Source: an uncultured Pelagibacteraceae bacterium (GTDB taxonomy: Bacteria; Pseudomonadota; Alphaproteobacteria; Pelagibacterales; Pelagibacteraceae). Taken from it: 45,746 bases of DNA. The stretch lies in contig CACFZK010000009.1 of assembly GCA_902570785.1 (NCBI GenBank), positions 1 through 45,746 on the forward strand. The letters run 5' to 3'. Every line of letters begins with the position of its first letter. Position 1 is the stretch's first letter. Of the stretch, positions 10,678 through 20,853 are shown piece by piece. The position numbers and the translations under genes were made by a program. A model generated the notes under the pieces. It was given only the letters and a program-made list of their open reading frames with translations. It did not search any database and was not told where the DNA came from.

Positions 10678-11048
10678 CTATTTTTATTTTCTTTTATAAG
10701 TTTTTCAATTCTTTCTGCATAATCAAATGACTTGTCTTCAACAAAGTATAAACGCGGAAGATATTTAATGTCTAGTTTTTTTGATAGAGCCTTTCTAACA
10801 AGATAAGAAAACTCGGTCAATATATTTACTGTTTTTTTCGTCTCTTTGCCGCCAAGTGGTATAACATAGGCTCTTGCTGATTTTAGATCTGAGCTCATTT
10901 TTACCTCGGTTACAGTTACCATTTTTGTATTTAAAGAAGGTATCTTGGCCTCATTTCTTATAAAAATTTGTCCTAAATTTTGCTTCACAAGCTCACCAAC
11001 TCTAAGATGTCTATGATTTATATTCCCCTCGATTGAATTTTTAATCAT
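10674..11048 (-). CDS. rbfA: RbfA, 30S ribosome-binding factor
   Basis: Cold-shock-associated assembly factor that binds the 5' helix region of 16S rRNA during 30S maturation. The 124 residues form the single KH-like RbfA domain: HLRVGELVKQNLGQIF, VTEVKMSSDLKSARAYV and KYLPRLYFVEDKSFDYAERIEKLI. It overlaps infB upstream by 8 bases and rpsO downstream by 4 bases, so it is translationally coupled on both sides. Confidence 0.94.
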   Translation of the reverse strand: MIKNSIEGNINHRHLRVGELVKQNLGQIFIRNEAKIPSLNTKMVTVTEVKMSSDLKSARAYVIPLGGKETKKTVNILTEFSYLVRKALSKKLDIKYLPRLYFVEDKSFDYAERIEKLIKENKNR

Positions 11049-13179
11049 TAATTTGTCTTTCTATCATATCAACTTTGTATGACTCGATCATATCTTTTTC
11101 CTTGAAATCGAGGAAATTTTTAAAGGTGATCCCACATTCAAGTCCGCTTTTAACTTCTTTGGCAGCATTTTTTTCTCTGAAAATGCTTGTTATTTGTCCA
11201 TCGTATACAACTTTGCCATCTCTAATTATTCGCGCCTTAGCATTATTTTTTATTTCTCCATCAGTAACTTTTGATCCAGCAACTTTTCCGGATTTTGAAA
11301 GTTTAAAAATTTTAAGTATTTCAGCTGTGCCCTCGATTTTTTCTTTCCTTTCAGGCTCAAGAAGGCCGGATAAAGATTGTTCAACAAATTCTATAGCTTT
11401 ATAAATAACATTAAAAAATTCTATTCTTACTTTTTGAGCTTCAGATAATTTTTTTGCTTCCTTATTTGGTTTTACATTAAAACCTATAACAATTGCATTA
11501 GATGCTTTTGCTAAAGATATATCTGTTTCATTTATCATTCCAATATCTGATAAAACAATTTTAGGACTGACCTCAGAATGATTAATTTTATTGATTGCAT
11601 TTCTTAATGCTTCGCTTGATCCTTGTACGTCTGATTTTAAAATAATATTTAATTCTTCTTTTGTTGCTTGTTTGTCGAATAATTTTGTATTGTCTTGGTA
11701 AATGATATTTGGGTTTTCCTTTGTTCCTGTTTTTTCAAAATCATTAATTTTTTTAGCCTCTTCTTCACTTTCCACTACAAAAAATTCATCTCCAGCTTTT
11801 GCTGACTCTTGCATACCCAGTATTTCAACCGGCATTGACGGTAGTGCAGTTTCAAGGTTTTTTCCTTCGTAACTTATCATGGCACGAATTTTTCCTAAAG
11901 TTTTGCCACACACAAAATGATTTCCTCTTTTTAAAGAGCCTTCTGTTACTAAAATTGTTGAGACCGGGCCTTTCCCTTTATCTATTTTAGATTCTAGAAC
12001 TACCCCTCTTGCTTGACCGTCTTTTGACGCCTTTAAATCTAGAATTTCTGCTTGAAGCAAAATTATTTCTTTCAGTTTATCAAGATTTTTTTTCTTAGTT
12101 GCTGATACTTCCACAAATAAAGTATCTCCGCTCAAGTCTTCAGCTACTAATTCGTAACGCATAAGATCGTTCTTTATTTTACCAATATTAGAATTTGGTA
12201 AATCACATTTATTTATTGCAACAATTATTGGAACTTTTGCTGCTTTTGCGTGTTGAATCGCTTCGACTGTTTGTGGTTTAACGCCATCATCAGCAGCAAC
12301 TACTAAAACAACTATGTCTGTAACTTTTGAACCTCTTGCTCTCATCTCTGTGAATGCTGCATGACCCGGTGTATCAATAAAAGTGATTACTTTACCATCT
12401 GCATTTCCAACTTGATAAGCTCCTATGTGTTGTGTTATTCCACCGTGTTCACCAGAAACAACATTTGTACTTCTTAAAGAGTCTAGCAATGAAGTTTTTC
12501 CGTGGTCGACATGTCCCATAATAGTCACTATTGGTGACCTTGTAGATAAATTTTTCCCATTATTTTTAGTGACCTTATTTAAAATTTTTTCAGGAACACT
12601 TTCAAAAATTGGATTGTGACCAAACTCCTTAACAATATATTCTGAGGTATCTTTATCAATAGTATGATTTATTGTTGCCTTCACTCCCATATTCAACAAA
12701 AATTTTATTATATTAGCCGATTGTTCAGCCATCCTATTTGACAGCTCTTGGATAGTAATTTGTGATGGAATTTTGACTTCTCTTATAACTTTCTTGAATT
12801 CCTTTTTTTCGTCTGTGTTTAACCCTTTTTTATCTTTTAGTCTTGCTCTCTTAACTGAAGCCAAGCTTCTTTGTTTAATTTCAAATTCTTCAACATTCAT
12901 TGCAGTTGAAATTGTCATCTTTGACTCTCTTTTGCTACTAAAGTTCTTATCGCGGAAATTTACTTTTTCTTTTGTTCTATCAGCTTCGTCTTTTTTACTT
13001 TTATCTGATCTTATGAATCTTTTTGTAGCCTGCTGTTCTATGAATTTTCTATTAAAATTTCTAGTATTTTGACTACTTTTAAAACCAGAATTTGATGAAA
13101 AATTTTTGTTTGATTTTAATGAAGGTTTAATATTTTTTTTCTTATCAACAACATAAGATTTTTTTTGAAGTCTTACCAT
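11041..13179 (-). CDS. infB: InfB, translation initiation factor IF-2 (N-terminus apparently out of frame)
   Basis: GTPase that brings initiator tRNA to the ribosome. The open frame of 712 residues holds an IF2_N-like segment ([19 protein letters not shown]), the GTPase motifs [16 protein letters not shown] and NKCDLP, and the beta-barrel and C-terminal domains. The ATG at 13179 is probably not the natural start. An upstream ATG at 13255, three bases after the nusA stop, encodes the typical IF2 beginning (KKKTLTISSSF). That frame runs into a stop at 13145 because an A8 run (13159-13166) holds one base too many. With seven A residues the two parts would join as [11 protein letters not shown]. 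Confidence 0.93.
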   Translation of the reverse strand: MVRLQKKSYVVDKKKNIKPSLKSNKNFSSNSGFKSSQNTRNFNRKFIEQQATKRFIRSDKSKKDEADRTKEKVNFRDKNFSSKRESKMTISTAMNVEEFEIKQRSLASVKRARLKDKKGLNTDEKKEFKKVIREVKIPSQITIQELSNRMAEQSANIIKFLLNMGVKATINHTIDKDTSEYIVKEFGHNPIFESVPEKILNKVTKNNGKNLSTRSPIVTIMGHVDHGKTSLLDSLRSTNVVSGEHGGITQHIGAYQVGNADGKVITFIDTPGHAAFTEMRARGSKVTDIVVLVVAADDGVKPQTVEAIQHAKAAKVPIIVAINKCDLPNSNIGKIKNDLMRYELVAEDLSGDTLFVEVSATKKKNLDKLKEIILLQAEILDLKASKDGQARGVVLESKIDKGKGPVSTILVTEGSLKRGNHFVCGKTLGKIRAMISYEGKNLETALPSMPVEILGMQESAKAGDEFFVVESEEEAKKINDFEKTGTKENPNIIYQDNTKLFDKQATKEELNIILKSDVQGSSEALRNAINKINHSEVSPKIVLSDIGMINETDISLAKASNAIVIGFNVKPNKEAKKLSEAQKVRIEFFNVIYKAIEFVEQSLSGLLEPERKEKIEGTAEILKIFKLSKSGKVAGSKVTDGEIKNNAKARIIRDGKVVYDGQITSIFREKNAAKEVKSGLECGITFKNFLDFKEKDMIESYKVDMIERQIND

Positions 13180-13258
13180 ACGTACTGGGATTAAATTTTT
13201 TAGTAAAAGAGCTTGATATTGTTAATGTTTTTTTTTTACTTTTATCTTTTTCCATATT

Positions 13259-14812
13259 TTAATCTGCGAACACAATCTTTCTTGCACCCATTATTAGATT
13301 GTCAGCTTCTTCTTTAGTTAAATTAAATTCTTCCAAATACCCATCAATCTTTACTCTTTTGCCTTTAATTTCATCCATACCACCAATCAGTTCATCAGAA
13401 GAAAGTTCAGCAAAATCTTTTAGTTTTTTTATATTTTTTTCACCCAAAACAACTAACATTCCTTGTGTCATCCCTTCAAGTTTGGTTAATTCATCTTCTA
13501 CTCCAAGTTTTTTCAATTTTTCTGAGATTTCTTGTTTTTCTTTGATTAGATATTCTTTTCCTCTTTCGATTAACTCTTTTGCAGTTGACTCTTCTATACC
13601 TTCAATTTTTGAAATATCTTCAACATTGGATTGTGCTATCTCTTCAATGTTTTGAAAATTTTCAGATACTAAAAGTTGTCCAAGTGTTTCGTCTACCTCC
13701 AGAGCTTTTACTAGAAGTTCAGTTCTTTCCTTAAATTCTTTTTGTCTTCTCTCTGAATCTTCCGCATCCGTAAGTATGTCAATTTCATAATTTATGAGTT
13801 TGGATGCAAGCCTCACATTTTGGCCTCTCCTTCCAATAGCTTTACTTAAGTTTTCCTCTGTTAAAATTACTTCTATTCTTTTATTTTCCTCATCAATCAA
13901 AACTTTTTGAATTTCAGCTGGTGATAAAGACTCTGCAACTAATGTTGGAAGGTCTTCTGTCCATTTAATTATATCAATTTTTTCACCTTGAAGTTCATTT
14001 ACGACTGTTTGAACTCTACTTCCTCGCATCCCCACACATGCGCCTACAGGATCTAATGAAGAGTCTTTTGAGTTAACACATATTTTTGCTCTACTACCTG
14101 GATCTCTTGATACTGATTTTATTTCAATTACACCTTCGTAAATTTCAGGAACTTCTTGAAAAAATAGTCTGGCTAAAAACTGCGGGTGTGCTCGTGAAAG
14201 AAAAATTTGGTGCCCTTTTGCATCCTGTTTTACCTCAAAACAGTAAGCTTTTACTCTGTCACCATTCTTAAGAACTTCTCTTTGAATTAACTCCTCTTTC
14301 CTAATAATTCCCTCAGCTCTTCCTAGATCAACAATAACGTTTCCGTATTCTGTTCTTTTTATAATCCCGCTAAGAATTTGGCCTTGTTTATCTTTAAAAT
14401 CTTCAAATTGTCTATTTTTTTCTGCTTCTCGAACCTTTTGAGAAATAACTTGTTTGGCACTCTGTGCTGCTATTCTACCAAAATCAATTTGAGGCAATTC
14501 TTCGTAAATCTTGTCTCCAATTTTTAGATTTTTATTTTGTTTATCTAAATTCTCTGCTTGTTTAAGTGTAATCTGCTTTACAGGATCCTCAACACTCTCA
14601 ACGATTTCTAAAACTTTTTGAATTTTTATACTTCCATCTTCTCTATTTATTGTAGCTTCGATCGCATTTTCAAAACCAAATTTACTGTATGCAGCTCTTT
14701 GTATCGCTGTTTCCATAGAATTAAGGATTAACTCCTTATCTATGGATTTTTCATTAGCTACAGAATCTACAATTCTTAAAAGTTCTTGCTTATCTAAACC
14801 TCTATTTAGCAT
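13259..14812 (-). CDS. nusA: NusA, transcription termination/antitermination factor
   Basis: RNA polymerase-associated factor controlling pausing, termination and antitermination. The 517 residues comprise the N-terminal RNAP-binding domain, an S1 domain (QGQILSGIIKRTEYGNVIVDLG) and two KH domains (VGACVGMRGSRVQTVVNEL and KAIGRRGQNVRLASKLI). C-terminal acidic helix-hairpin-helix repeats follow (including DISKIEGIEESTAKELIERG). infB follows directly, as usual, but neither rimP upstream nor ylxR downstream is found. A Shine-Dalgarno-like AGGTAAG (14821-14827) lies 8 bases before the ATG, directly behind a terminator-like hairpin. Confidence 0.96.
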   Translation of the reverse strand: MLNRGLDKQELLRIVDSVANEKSIDKELILNSMETAIQRAAYSKFGFENAIEATINREDGSIKIQKVLEIVESVEDPVKQITLKQAENLDKQNKNLKIGDKIYEELPQIDFGRIAAQSAKQVISQKVREAEKNRQFEDFKDKQGQILSGIIKRTEYGNVIVDLGRAEGIIRKEELIQREVLKNGDRVKAYCFEVKQDAKGHQIFLSRAHPQFLARLFFQEVPEIYEGVIEIKSVSRDPGSRAKICVNSKDSSLDPVGACVGMRGSRVQTVVNELQGEKIDIIKWTEDLPTLVAESLSPAEIQKVLIDEENKRIEVILTEENLSKAIGRRGQNVRLASKLINYEIDILTDAEDSERRQKEFKERTELLVKALEVDETLGQLLVSENFQNIEEIAQSNVEDISKIEGIEESTAKELIERGKEYLIKEKQEISEKLKKLGVEDELTKLEGMTQGMLVVLGEKNIKKLKDFAELSSDELIGGMDEIKGKRVKIDGYLEEFNLTKEEADNLIMGARKIVFAD

Positions 14813-14827
14813 ATTTTTGTCTTACCT

Positions 14828-14853
14828 AAAAAAAAATGGGCAAAAGCCCATTT
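14828..14853 (-). terminator. Intrinsic terminator between metK and nusA
   Basis: On the minus strand a perfect 8-bp stem AAATGGGC/GCCCATTT with a TTTT loop is followed by a run of T (9 in total, 3 of them in the stem). It lies 47 bases after the metK stop and ends just before the nusA ribosome-binding site. It fits a rho-independent terminator for the upstream lnt-metK transcript, or a leader attenuator for nusA. Confidence 0.7.
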
Positions 14854-14900
14854 GGTCTTCCAAGTATTTAATACTAATTTAATTTAAAAATTCATTATTT

Positions 14901-16070
14901 TCAAGAATTTTTTTGGAAAATAGATATTTTATCAGTTTTTTCCCATGAAAAAGAACCATCTTGTCCTGGTTTTCTTCCGAAATGTCCATATGAGGCTGTA
15001 GGCTCATAAATGGGTCTATTAAGATTTAACATTTCTCTAATTCCTCTAGGGCTAAGATCAAAATTATTTTTTATCAATTTTTCTACGTGTTTCTCTTTTT
15101 CCAAATCCCCATCAAAAAGATTTACATAAATGGATAATGGCTTTGAAACACCAATAGCATAAGAAAGTTGTATTTCGCATTTTTTTGCAATTTTTGATGC
15201 TACGATGTTTTTAGCAACATATCTTGCTGCATATGCAGCGGACCGGTCAACTTTACTTGGGTCTTTTCCTGAAAAAGCTCCACCACCGTGACGTGCTGCG
15301 CCGCCATATGTATCAACAATAATTTTTCTTCCTGTTAATCCAGTGTCTCCATCTGGTCCACCAATAATAAATTGTCCTGTTGGATTTACATAAAAATCTT
15401 TTTCACTAAGGTTTGTTAACAATTTTTTTGGAATTGCTTTTTCTAGATATGGTCTTACAATTTCTTTAACTTGGGATTGTGTAACTTCAGGTGAATGTTG
15501 TGTAGAGATAACAACAGCACTAACTTTTGATGGAACGCCATTCTCATACTGTAAAGTTACTTGACTTTTAGAATCTGGTTCTAACTTATCAGCTTTCCCA
15601 TTTTTCCTATCAATTGCCATCAATTCTAAAATTTTATGTGAATAAAAGATTGGTGCAGGCATTAAAACATCTGTTTCGTCACATGCGTAGCCAAACATTA
15701 TACCTTGGTCTCCAGCTCCTTCGTCTTTGTTACCTTTAGAATCAACACCCATTGCTATATCCGATGACTGTGAGTGTAAATTTATGTCTACATTACAATT
15801 CTTCCAATGGAATCCCTCTTGCTCATAACCTATGTCCTTAATACAACTTCTAACTTTTTCCTCAAGATGATTTTTATTAATCTCTGGGCCTCTTGTTTCT
15901 CCTGCTAACACTACTTTATTAGTTGTTGTCAAGGTTTCACAAGCCACTCGGGAAAAAGGGTCTTTTGAGAGATAACTGTCAACAACCATGTCAGAAATTC
16001 TGTCACAAACTTTGTCTGGGTGACCTTCTGAAACTGACTCACTAGTAAAAAGATAATTTTTCAGATTCAT
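14901..16070 (-). CDS. metK: MetK, S-adenosylmethionine synthetase
   Basis: Makes S-adenosylmethionine from methionine and ATP. The 389 residues carry the hallmark motifs: [20 protein letters not shown] at the N-terminus, [14 protein letters not shown], and the P-loop-like [19 protein letters not shown]. The C-terminal region [20 protein letters not shown] is also standard. The start codon overlaps the lnt stop (TAATG), so it is coupled to lnt. No SAM riboswitch can fit upstream, because there is no leader. Confidence 0.97.
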   Translation of the reverse strand: MNLKNYLFTSESVSEGHPDKVCDRISDMVVDSYLSKDPFSRVACETLTTTNKVVLAGETRGPEINKNHLEEKVRSCIKDIGYEQEGFHWKNCNVDINLHSQSSDIAMGVDSKGNKDEGAGDQGIMFGYACDETDVLMPAPIFYSHKILELMAIDRKNGKADKLEPDSKSQVTLQYENGVPSKVSAVVISTQHSPEVTQSQVKEIVRPYLEKAIPKKLLTNLSEKDFYVNPTGQFIIGGPDGDTGLTGRKIIVDTYGGAARHGGGAFSGKDPSKVDRSAAYAARYVAKNIVASKIAKKCEIQLSYAIGVSKPLSIYVNLFDGDLEKEKHVEKLIKNNFDLSPRGIREMLNLNRPIYEPTASYGHFGRKPGQDGSFSWEKTDKISIFQKNS

Positions 16071-17620
16071 TAGATTTTAAATTTTCTTAAAATTAAAAAT
16101 GTAATTATAAATGTAATTAAAACTGACAAAAATATCAAATCCTTTTTAATTTGTTTTTTATTATTCTTAAGTATCGGCAAACTTAATTCTATATTTCCTA
16201 TTTCATTTGGTTGTAAATTTTTCAAAATTTTTCCCTCAGGACTTATAAACGCACTTACACCCATATTTGCAGCTCTAAGTGTAAAAACATTAGACTCGAT
16301 TGATCTAAAGATTGCCTTTGCAAAATGCTGATGTGGTCCAATACTTTTTCCAAACCAAGCATCCTCTGAAATATTGATTAAAAAATTATATTCATTATTT
16401 TCTTCTACTAAATCCGGAAAAATTATCTCATAACAAATCAAAGGAAGTATATTTATTTTTTTTTTATTATACTCAAATTCTAATAAAGAGTTATCTTTAC
16501 CACTCGAAAAAGAATTATAACCGCTAGTAATTTTTTTAAGACCTAAAGAATTAAAAATAAATTCAAAAGGTAAAAATTCTCCAAATGGCACGAGTTTTCT
16601 TTTATCATATTTCGATATAAACTGTAGATTATTATTTGAAACAAGCATGCTATTGAAATATTTATTCTGAGATAGAACTTTTTTTGATGTATTAGCACCA
16701 AATATAATTAAATGATTTTCAGAAAAATTTTTTTTAAATAATTCTTTGATTTTTTTATTTTTATAAAAATTCTCATCTACAAAAACACCTTCGGGCCAAA
16801 TAAAGACAGTTTTTAAATTCTTATTTGGTTCACTATATTTAATTAGTTTGGATGCAACACTTTCTTCATCCTTAAAATTTGTCATATCAATTTTCGCTGA
16901 AACAATCTTAAAATTAATTTTTTCTGATGGATATTTTTTAAGATAATTAATGTTATAAGAACCATAAAAATAATTTGAAAAAGTCAGAATAATGAATATT
17001 GGTATTAAATAATATTTCAATTTATTTTTAAAAAAAATTAATGCTGGTAAAAAAAAAATTAAAATGGCAAAAAAATTAAATGAAAAAATTCCAATTATTT
17101 TTAGAATTTGAAGACTTTCAATTGACCATGAAAAACTATAGCTCCAGATATTCCATGGGAAGCCAGTTAAAATTTTACTTCTAATAAAATCTGAAAAAGA
17201 AAATGCTAAACTAATAAGAATAATCGATGACAAATTTTTTTCACAAAAATTACCAATTAAAGCTATTGGTACTGAAAAAAATAAAGATAAAAATAAAGGA
17301 ATCAAAAATAAACTAAACGGTATTAAAATTTTAAATATTGGATCAAAAGTTAATGAATTTGCAATCCAAAAAATACCACAAAAGAAAAAGCCAAAACCGA
17401 AGGATGAACCGAGTACAAACAAATTTTTAATAAAAGGCTTTTTTCTATAAGTACTTTTAGATTTTTTTTTTACATAAATTATTATAAAAAATAATAATGG
17501 TAATGATAAAAAATTAACAAAAAATAAATTGAAAGGTTGAAAACCTAACACAGTTATACCTCCTAAAATTAAAGGAAATATGAAAATTATAAAAATTCTT
17601 TTGTTAAAAAAATCCAACAT
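16070..17620 (-). CDS. lnt: Lnt, apolipoprotein N-acyltransferase
   Basis: Inner-membrane enzyme that adds the third acyl chain to the N-terminal cysteine of lipoproteins before Lol sorting. The 516 residues have several hydrophobic N-terminal helices, a periplasmic nitrilase domain and a final membrane helix. The catalytic Glu-Lys-Cys set is visible in [22 protein letters not shown] and [10 protein letters not shown]. It overlaps ybeY and metK by single bases. corC/ybeX, which usually separates ybeY and lnt, is absent. Its likely clients in this window are LptE, the DUF3576 protein and the BON lipoprotein. Confidence 0.94.
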   Translation of the reverse strand: MLDFFNKRIFIIFIFPLILGGITVLGFQPFNLFFVNFLSLPLLFFIIIYVKKKSKSTYRKKPFIKNLFVLGSSFGFGFFFCGIFWIANSLTFDPIFKILIPFSLFLIPLFLSLFFSVPIALIGNFCEKNLSSIILISLAFSFSDFIRSKILTGFPWNIWSYSFSWSIESLQILKIIGIFSFNFFAILIFFLPALIFFKNKLKYYLIPIFIILTFSNYFYGSYNINYLKKYPSEKINFKIVSAKIDMTNFKDEESVASKLIKYSEPNKNLKTVFIWPEGVFVDENFYKNKKIKELFKKNFSENHLIIFGANTSKKVLSQNKYFNSMLVSNNNLQFISKYDKRKLVPFGEFLPFEFIFNSLGLKKITSGYNSFSSGKDNSLLEFEYNKKKINILPLICYEIIFPDLVEENNEYNFLINISEDAWFGKSIGPHQHFAKAIFRSIESNVFTLRAANMGVSAFISPEGKILKNLQPNEIGNIELSLPILKNNKKQIKKDLIFLSVLITFIITFLILRKFKI

Positions 17621-18072
17621 TAATTTTTTTTAATTTTATTAAATATTAATTTTTCAACTTTGTGCATTTTGTAATAATCGCTGTTTTTTTTGTGCTTATG
17701 TCCAAGTAAATGTAAAAAACCATGAATCCATAATTTGTTGAAATTTTCTTTAAAATTTTTTTTTTCAATTTTATAGTAATTTAAAATTACGTCTCCTAAA
17801 TAAATGTTTTTTTTTTTTAATTTTTTAATTTTATTAGAATCATAAAATGGAAAAGAGAGAATATCTGTAGACTTGCCTTTTTTTCTAAATTTTTTATTAA
17901 GTAACTTTATTTCTTTATTGCCTGCTAATAAAATTGAAAAATTTACATCTTTATTTCTTAAAAAACTTATAGAATTTTCTATATTTTTTACTTTTCTATT
18001 TAAATATTTGTGTGGATTGGATATTTTCTTTTTCCAATTTTTATTTTTAATGAAAACATCAATTTTTATCAT
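17620..18072 (-). CDS. ybeY: YbeY, endoribonuclease/rRNA maturation factor
   Basis: Metal-dependent RNase involved in 16S rRNA 3'-end maturation and ribosome quality control. It has 150 residues with the zinc site H-x3-H-x5-H in HGFLHLLGHKH, and the upstream strand KSTDILSFPFY is typical. The first 14 bases overlap the end of phoH and the stop overlaps lnt. The phoH-ybeY-lnt order is conserved in proteobacteria. Confidence 0.94.
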   Translation of the reverse strand: MIKIDVFIKNKNWKKKISNPHKYLNRKVKNIENSISFLRNKDVNFSILLAGNKEIKLLNKKFRKKGKSTDILSFPFYDSNKIKKLKKKNIYLGDVILNYYKIEKKNFKENFNKLWIHGFLHLLGHKHKKNSDYYKMHKVEKLIFNKIKKN

Positions 18073-19069
18073 CTGTTTTTAGTTGGTAGGCTTGTATAAT
18101 TTTAGATACTAGTGGATGCCTTACAACATCAGTATGATCAAATTCAATACATTTTACTTCTTTAATATCTTGAAGAATCCTTTTTGACTGAAGCAAACCT
18201 GAGTGATTTTTATTTATAAGATCTACTTGTGAAGGATCACCATTTACCACTATTTTAGAGTTTTCACCAATCCTTGTTAAAAACATTTTGATTTGAGTTA
18301 ATGATGCATTTTGCGCCTCATCAAGTATTGCGAATGAATTTTTTAAAGTTCTTCCTCTCATAAATGCTAAAGGAGCGATTTCTATTTCTCCAGTCTCAAT
18401 TTTCTTTTGAACTTTTTCATATCCAAAGAAATCATATAAAGCATCATACAATGGCTGAAGATATGGATCGACTTTCTCTTTTAAATCTCCAGGTAAGAAA
18501 CCTAATCTCTCACCTGCTTCTACTGCTGGCCTTGATAAAATAACTTTTTCTACTTTCTTTTCCATTAGCATATTAACTGCTGCGGATACTGCCAGATAAC
18601 TTTTGCCTGTACCAGCCGGACCTAGGGATAAAACTATATCCTCTTTTAACAAGGCTCTTAAGTATTCAGACTGTTTTTTTGACTTTGGTATCACAGATCT
18701 TCTTGGGGTCTTTATCACTTGGTCAATAGATCTTATATTGCTTTTGTCCATTAAATTTTGGCTTTCAATTTTTTTTATAGAGTAATCTACATCATTATCT
18801 TCTAAAGAACCAGTTACAAGAAATTTATTTACTAAAAATACAAGAGCATTTGATACTGAAAGAACTGATTCCCTTTCACCTTTTATAATGAGAGAATTAC
18901 CTCTAAAAAAAATTTTCGTTTTAGTTAATTTTTCAATTTTTATTAAATTTTTATTAAATTCACCAACTATTTGAGACAGAATATTATTGTTGAAAATTTT
19001 TATATTAGAAGTTTCGTTATCAATTTTTTTTATAGAAATTTCTTTATTTAAATTTTTTGCTTCTAACAT
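18059..19069 (-). CDS. phoH: PhoH-like ATPase (YbeZ family)
   Basis: Cytoplasmic P-loop ATPase of the PhoH family, thought to act with YbeY in RNA metabolism. It has 336 residues. The N-terminal third is KH-like (LIIKGERESVLSVSNALVFL). The ATPase core has Walker A LGPAGTGKSYLA, the conserved SRPAVEAGERLGFLPGD, Walker B FAILDEAQNAS and the sensor-like VVNGDPSQVDL. It lies between miaB and ybeY, the standard cluster order. Confidence 0.95.
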   Translation of the reverse strand: MLEAKNLNKEISIKKIDNETSNIKIFNNNILSQIVGEFNKNLIKIEKLTKTKIFFRGNSLIIKGERESVLSVSNALVFLVNKFLVTGSLEDNDVDYSIKKIESQNLMDKSNIRSIDQVIKTPRRSVIPKSKKQSEYLRALLKEDIVLSLGPAGTGKSYLAVSAAVNMLMEKKVEKVILSRPAVEAGERLGFLPGDLKEKVDPYLQPLYDALYDFFGYEKVQKKIETGEIEIAPLAFMRGRTLKNSFAILDEAQNASLTQIKMFLTRIGENSKIVVNGDPSQVDLINKNHSGLLQSKRILQDIKEVKCIEFDHTDVVRHPLVSKIIQAYQLKTDDKN

Positions 19070-19102
19070 TAAGCTGCTACTTCTCTTTGATTAGAACATT
19101 TG

Positions 19103-20404
19103 TTACCAAACAGTGATTTTTTTATCAGATTTATTAATTCTAACTTTAATAAGGTTTCCAATATCAACATCGCTTACATCATTTAGTATCACTGGTGTTA
19201 GATCTTTAGTTCGTCCAAAATATTGAATTTGATTTTTTAATCGATTTTCAACTAAAACCTCCTCTACTTTTTCAATTTTATCATTATTTTTTTGCATTTG
19301 AATTTTTTCTAATAAGTTTTGTAAAATTATTAGTCTTTTCTTTTGTACTTTTGTGTCTACCATTTTCATTTTGGAGGCTGGTGTGCCAGGTCTTGGACTA
19401 TAAATAAATGAAAATGAGTTAATAAAATTTACTTTTTTAATAAGTGAAATTGTATCGTTAAAATCTTTTTCACTTTCCCCAGGATAACCAACTATAAAAT
19501 CACTCGAAAATTTTATTTCTGGATTAATTTTTTTTAGTTTATCTATCGAGTCTAAGTATTCCTCTCTGGTATGTTTCCTGTTCATGTTTTTAAGTATTTT
19601 ATCTGAACCACTTTGTACAGGCAAATGAAGAAATGGCATTAATTTTTTTTCTTGTTTGTAACAATTGATTAAGTCATCCGTCATATCTTTAGGATGTGAT
19701 GTTGTATATCTAATTCTTTTTAATTTTTTATTTTTACCTATTTTTAAAATTAAGTCTGAAAGTCTGAATTTTTTTTTATATAAATATGCATTAACATTCT
19801 GACCTAACAATGTTATCTCTTTTGCTCCATTTAAAACTAAATGATCAACTTCTTTTAATATTTCTTCTGGGGATCTTGAATATTCACTTCCCCTTGTATA
19901 AGGAACCACACAAAAATTGCAGAATTTATCACAGCCCTCCTGAATAGTCACAAAAACCGAAACGTTTGTATCAGAATTTTTTAAACTATTTAATTTATCA
20001 AATTTTTCTATTACATCAAAATCAGTTAAATTAAATTTCTTTATTTTTTTATTTAGAGAAAATAATATATTAGGAATATTTTGATATGACTGTGGCCCAA
20101 TCACGGCATCTATATAAGGTTCTCTTCTAATCATTTCATCATTTTCTGCTTGAGCAACACAACCTGTAACTAAAACTAATGGTTTAGTTTTATTCCTATA
20201 GTTTTTTTTTAGTCTTCCAATATCCGAATATACTTTCTCTGTTGCTTTTTCTCTTATGTGGCAGGTATTCAAAATGTAGCAATTTACATTTTGAGAGTCA
20301 AAACTTCGCAAATATCCATTTGATTTGAATAGATCAGAAATACGATTACTATCATATTCATTCATTTGACATCCGAAAGTTTTAATGAAAAATTTTTTTG
20401 ACAA
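19103..20404 (-). CDS. miaB: MiaB, tRNA i6A37 methylthiotransferase
   Basis: Radical-SAM enzyme that adds a methylthio group to N6-isopentenyladenosine at position 37 of tRNAs. It has an N-terminal UPF0004 domain (FFIKTFGCQMNEYDSNRI, with further Cys in LNTCHIREKA and VTGCVAQ) and the radical-SAM cluster motif CDKFCNFC. A C-terminal TRAM domain follows (VLVENRLKNQIQYFGRTKDL). The frame stays open to a TTG at 20443, which would overlap fur by 35 bases. I prefer the TTG at 20404, just after the fur stop, because it begins SKKFFIKTFGCQ. No ATG precedes the conserved region, so a non-ATG start seems unavoidable. Confidence 0.93.
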   Translation of the reverse strand: MSKKFFIKTFGCQMNEYDSNRISDLFKSNGYLRSFDSQNVNCYILNTCHIREKATEKVYSDIGRLKKNYRNKTKPLVLVTGCVAQAENDEMIRREPYIDAVIGPQSYQNIPNILFSLNKKIKKFNLTDFDVIEKFDKLNSLKNSDTNVSVFVTIQEGCDKFCNFCVVPYTRGSEYSRSPEEILKEVDHLVLNGAKEITLLGQNVNAYLYKKKFRLSDLILKIGKNKKLKRIRYTTSHPKDMTDDLINCYKQEKKLMPFLHLPVQSGSDKILKNMNRKHTREEYLDSIDKLKKINPEIKFSSDFIVGYPGESEKDFNDTISLIKKVNFINSFSFIYSPRPGTPASKMKMVDTKVQKKRLIILQNLLEKIQMQKNNDKIEKVEEVLVENRLKNQIQYFGRTKDLTPVILNDVSDVDIGNLIKVRINKSDKKITVW

Positions 20405-20408
20405 ATTA

Positions 20409-20837
20409 TTAATTTTTTTTAATTTTAGATCCGTAGAGTTCAAGTTTATGGTCTACAAGTTTATAACCTAACTTTTGGGCAATTTTATTTTGTAGTACCT
20501 CAACTTCTTTATCAACAAACTCTACTATCTCACCAGAGTTTATATCAATAAGGTGATTATGGTGTTCTTCAGTCGTTGGCTCATATCTTGACTTACCTTC
20601 TTTGAAGTCATGTCTAATTAAAATGCCAGATTCCTCGAATAGCTTAATTGTTCTATAAACTGTAGCTATGCTAATTTTTTTATCAATTAATGAAGCTCTT
20701 TTATGAAGCTCATCAACATCAGGATGATCTTTTGATCCAAAGGTTTGTTTCGAGTCTGATATGACCTTAGCAATAATTTTTCGCTGATCAGTTAACCTAA
20801 CTCCCTTTTCTTTACATTTTTCTTCAATTTTACTCAT
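20409..20837 (-). CDS. fur: Fur/Mur-family metalloregulator
   Basis: Second Fur-superfamily regulator of the window, 142 residues. The DNA-binding part contains GVRLTDQRKIIAKVI and KKISIATVYRTIKLFEESG, and the metal-sensing HHNHLIDINSGEIVEFVD is close to Fur. The C-terminal zinc cysteines of E. coli Fur are missing, as in alphaproteobacterial Mur/Fur proteins that respond mainly to manganese. Whether it senses iron or manganese cannot be read from the sequence. It lies directly upstream of miaB, a conserved alphaproteobacterial position. Tracks with Irr, encoded 15 kb away, as the window's pair of metal regulators. Confidence 0.9.
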   Translation of the reverse strand: MSKIEEKCKEKGVRLTDQRKIIAKVISDSKQTFGSKDHPDVDELHKRASLIDKKISIATVYRTIKLFEESGILIRHDFKEGKSRYEPTTEEHHNHLIDINSGEIVEFVDKEVEVLQNKIAQKLGYKLVDHKLELYGSKIKKN

Positions 20838-20853
20838 TTAATAATTTCCTAAT

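Noticed and set aside
13145-13255. A separate 36-residue gene between nusA and infB
   Set aside because: Its sequence is the expected N-terminus of IF2 and joins infB if one A of the A8 run is removed; an independent gene is the less likely reading.
16065-16080. SAM riboswitch upstream of metK
   Set aside because: The metK start overlaps the lnt stop codon, so there is no leader to hold one.
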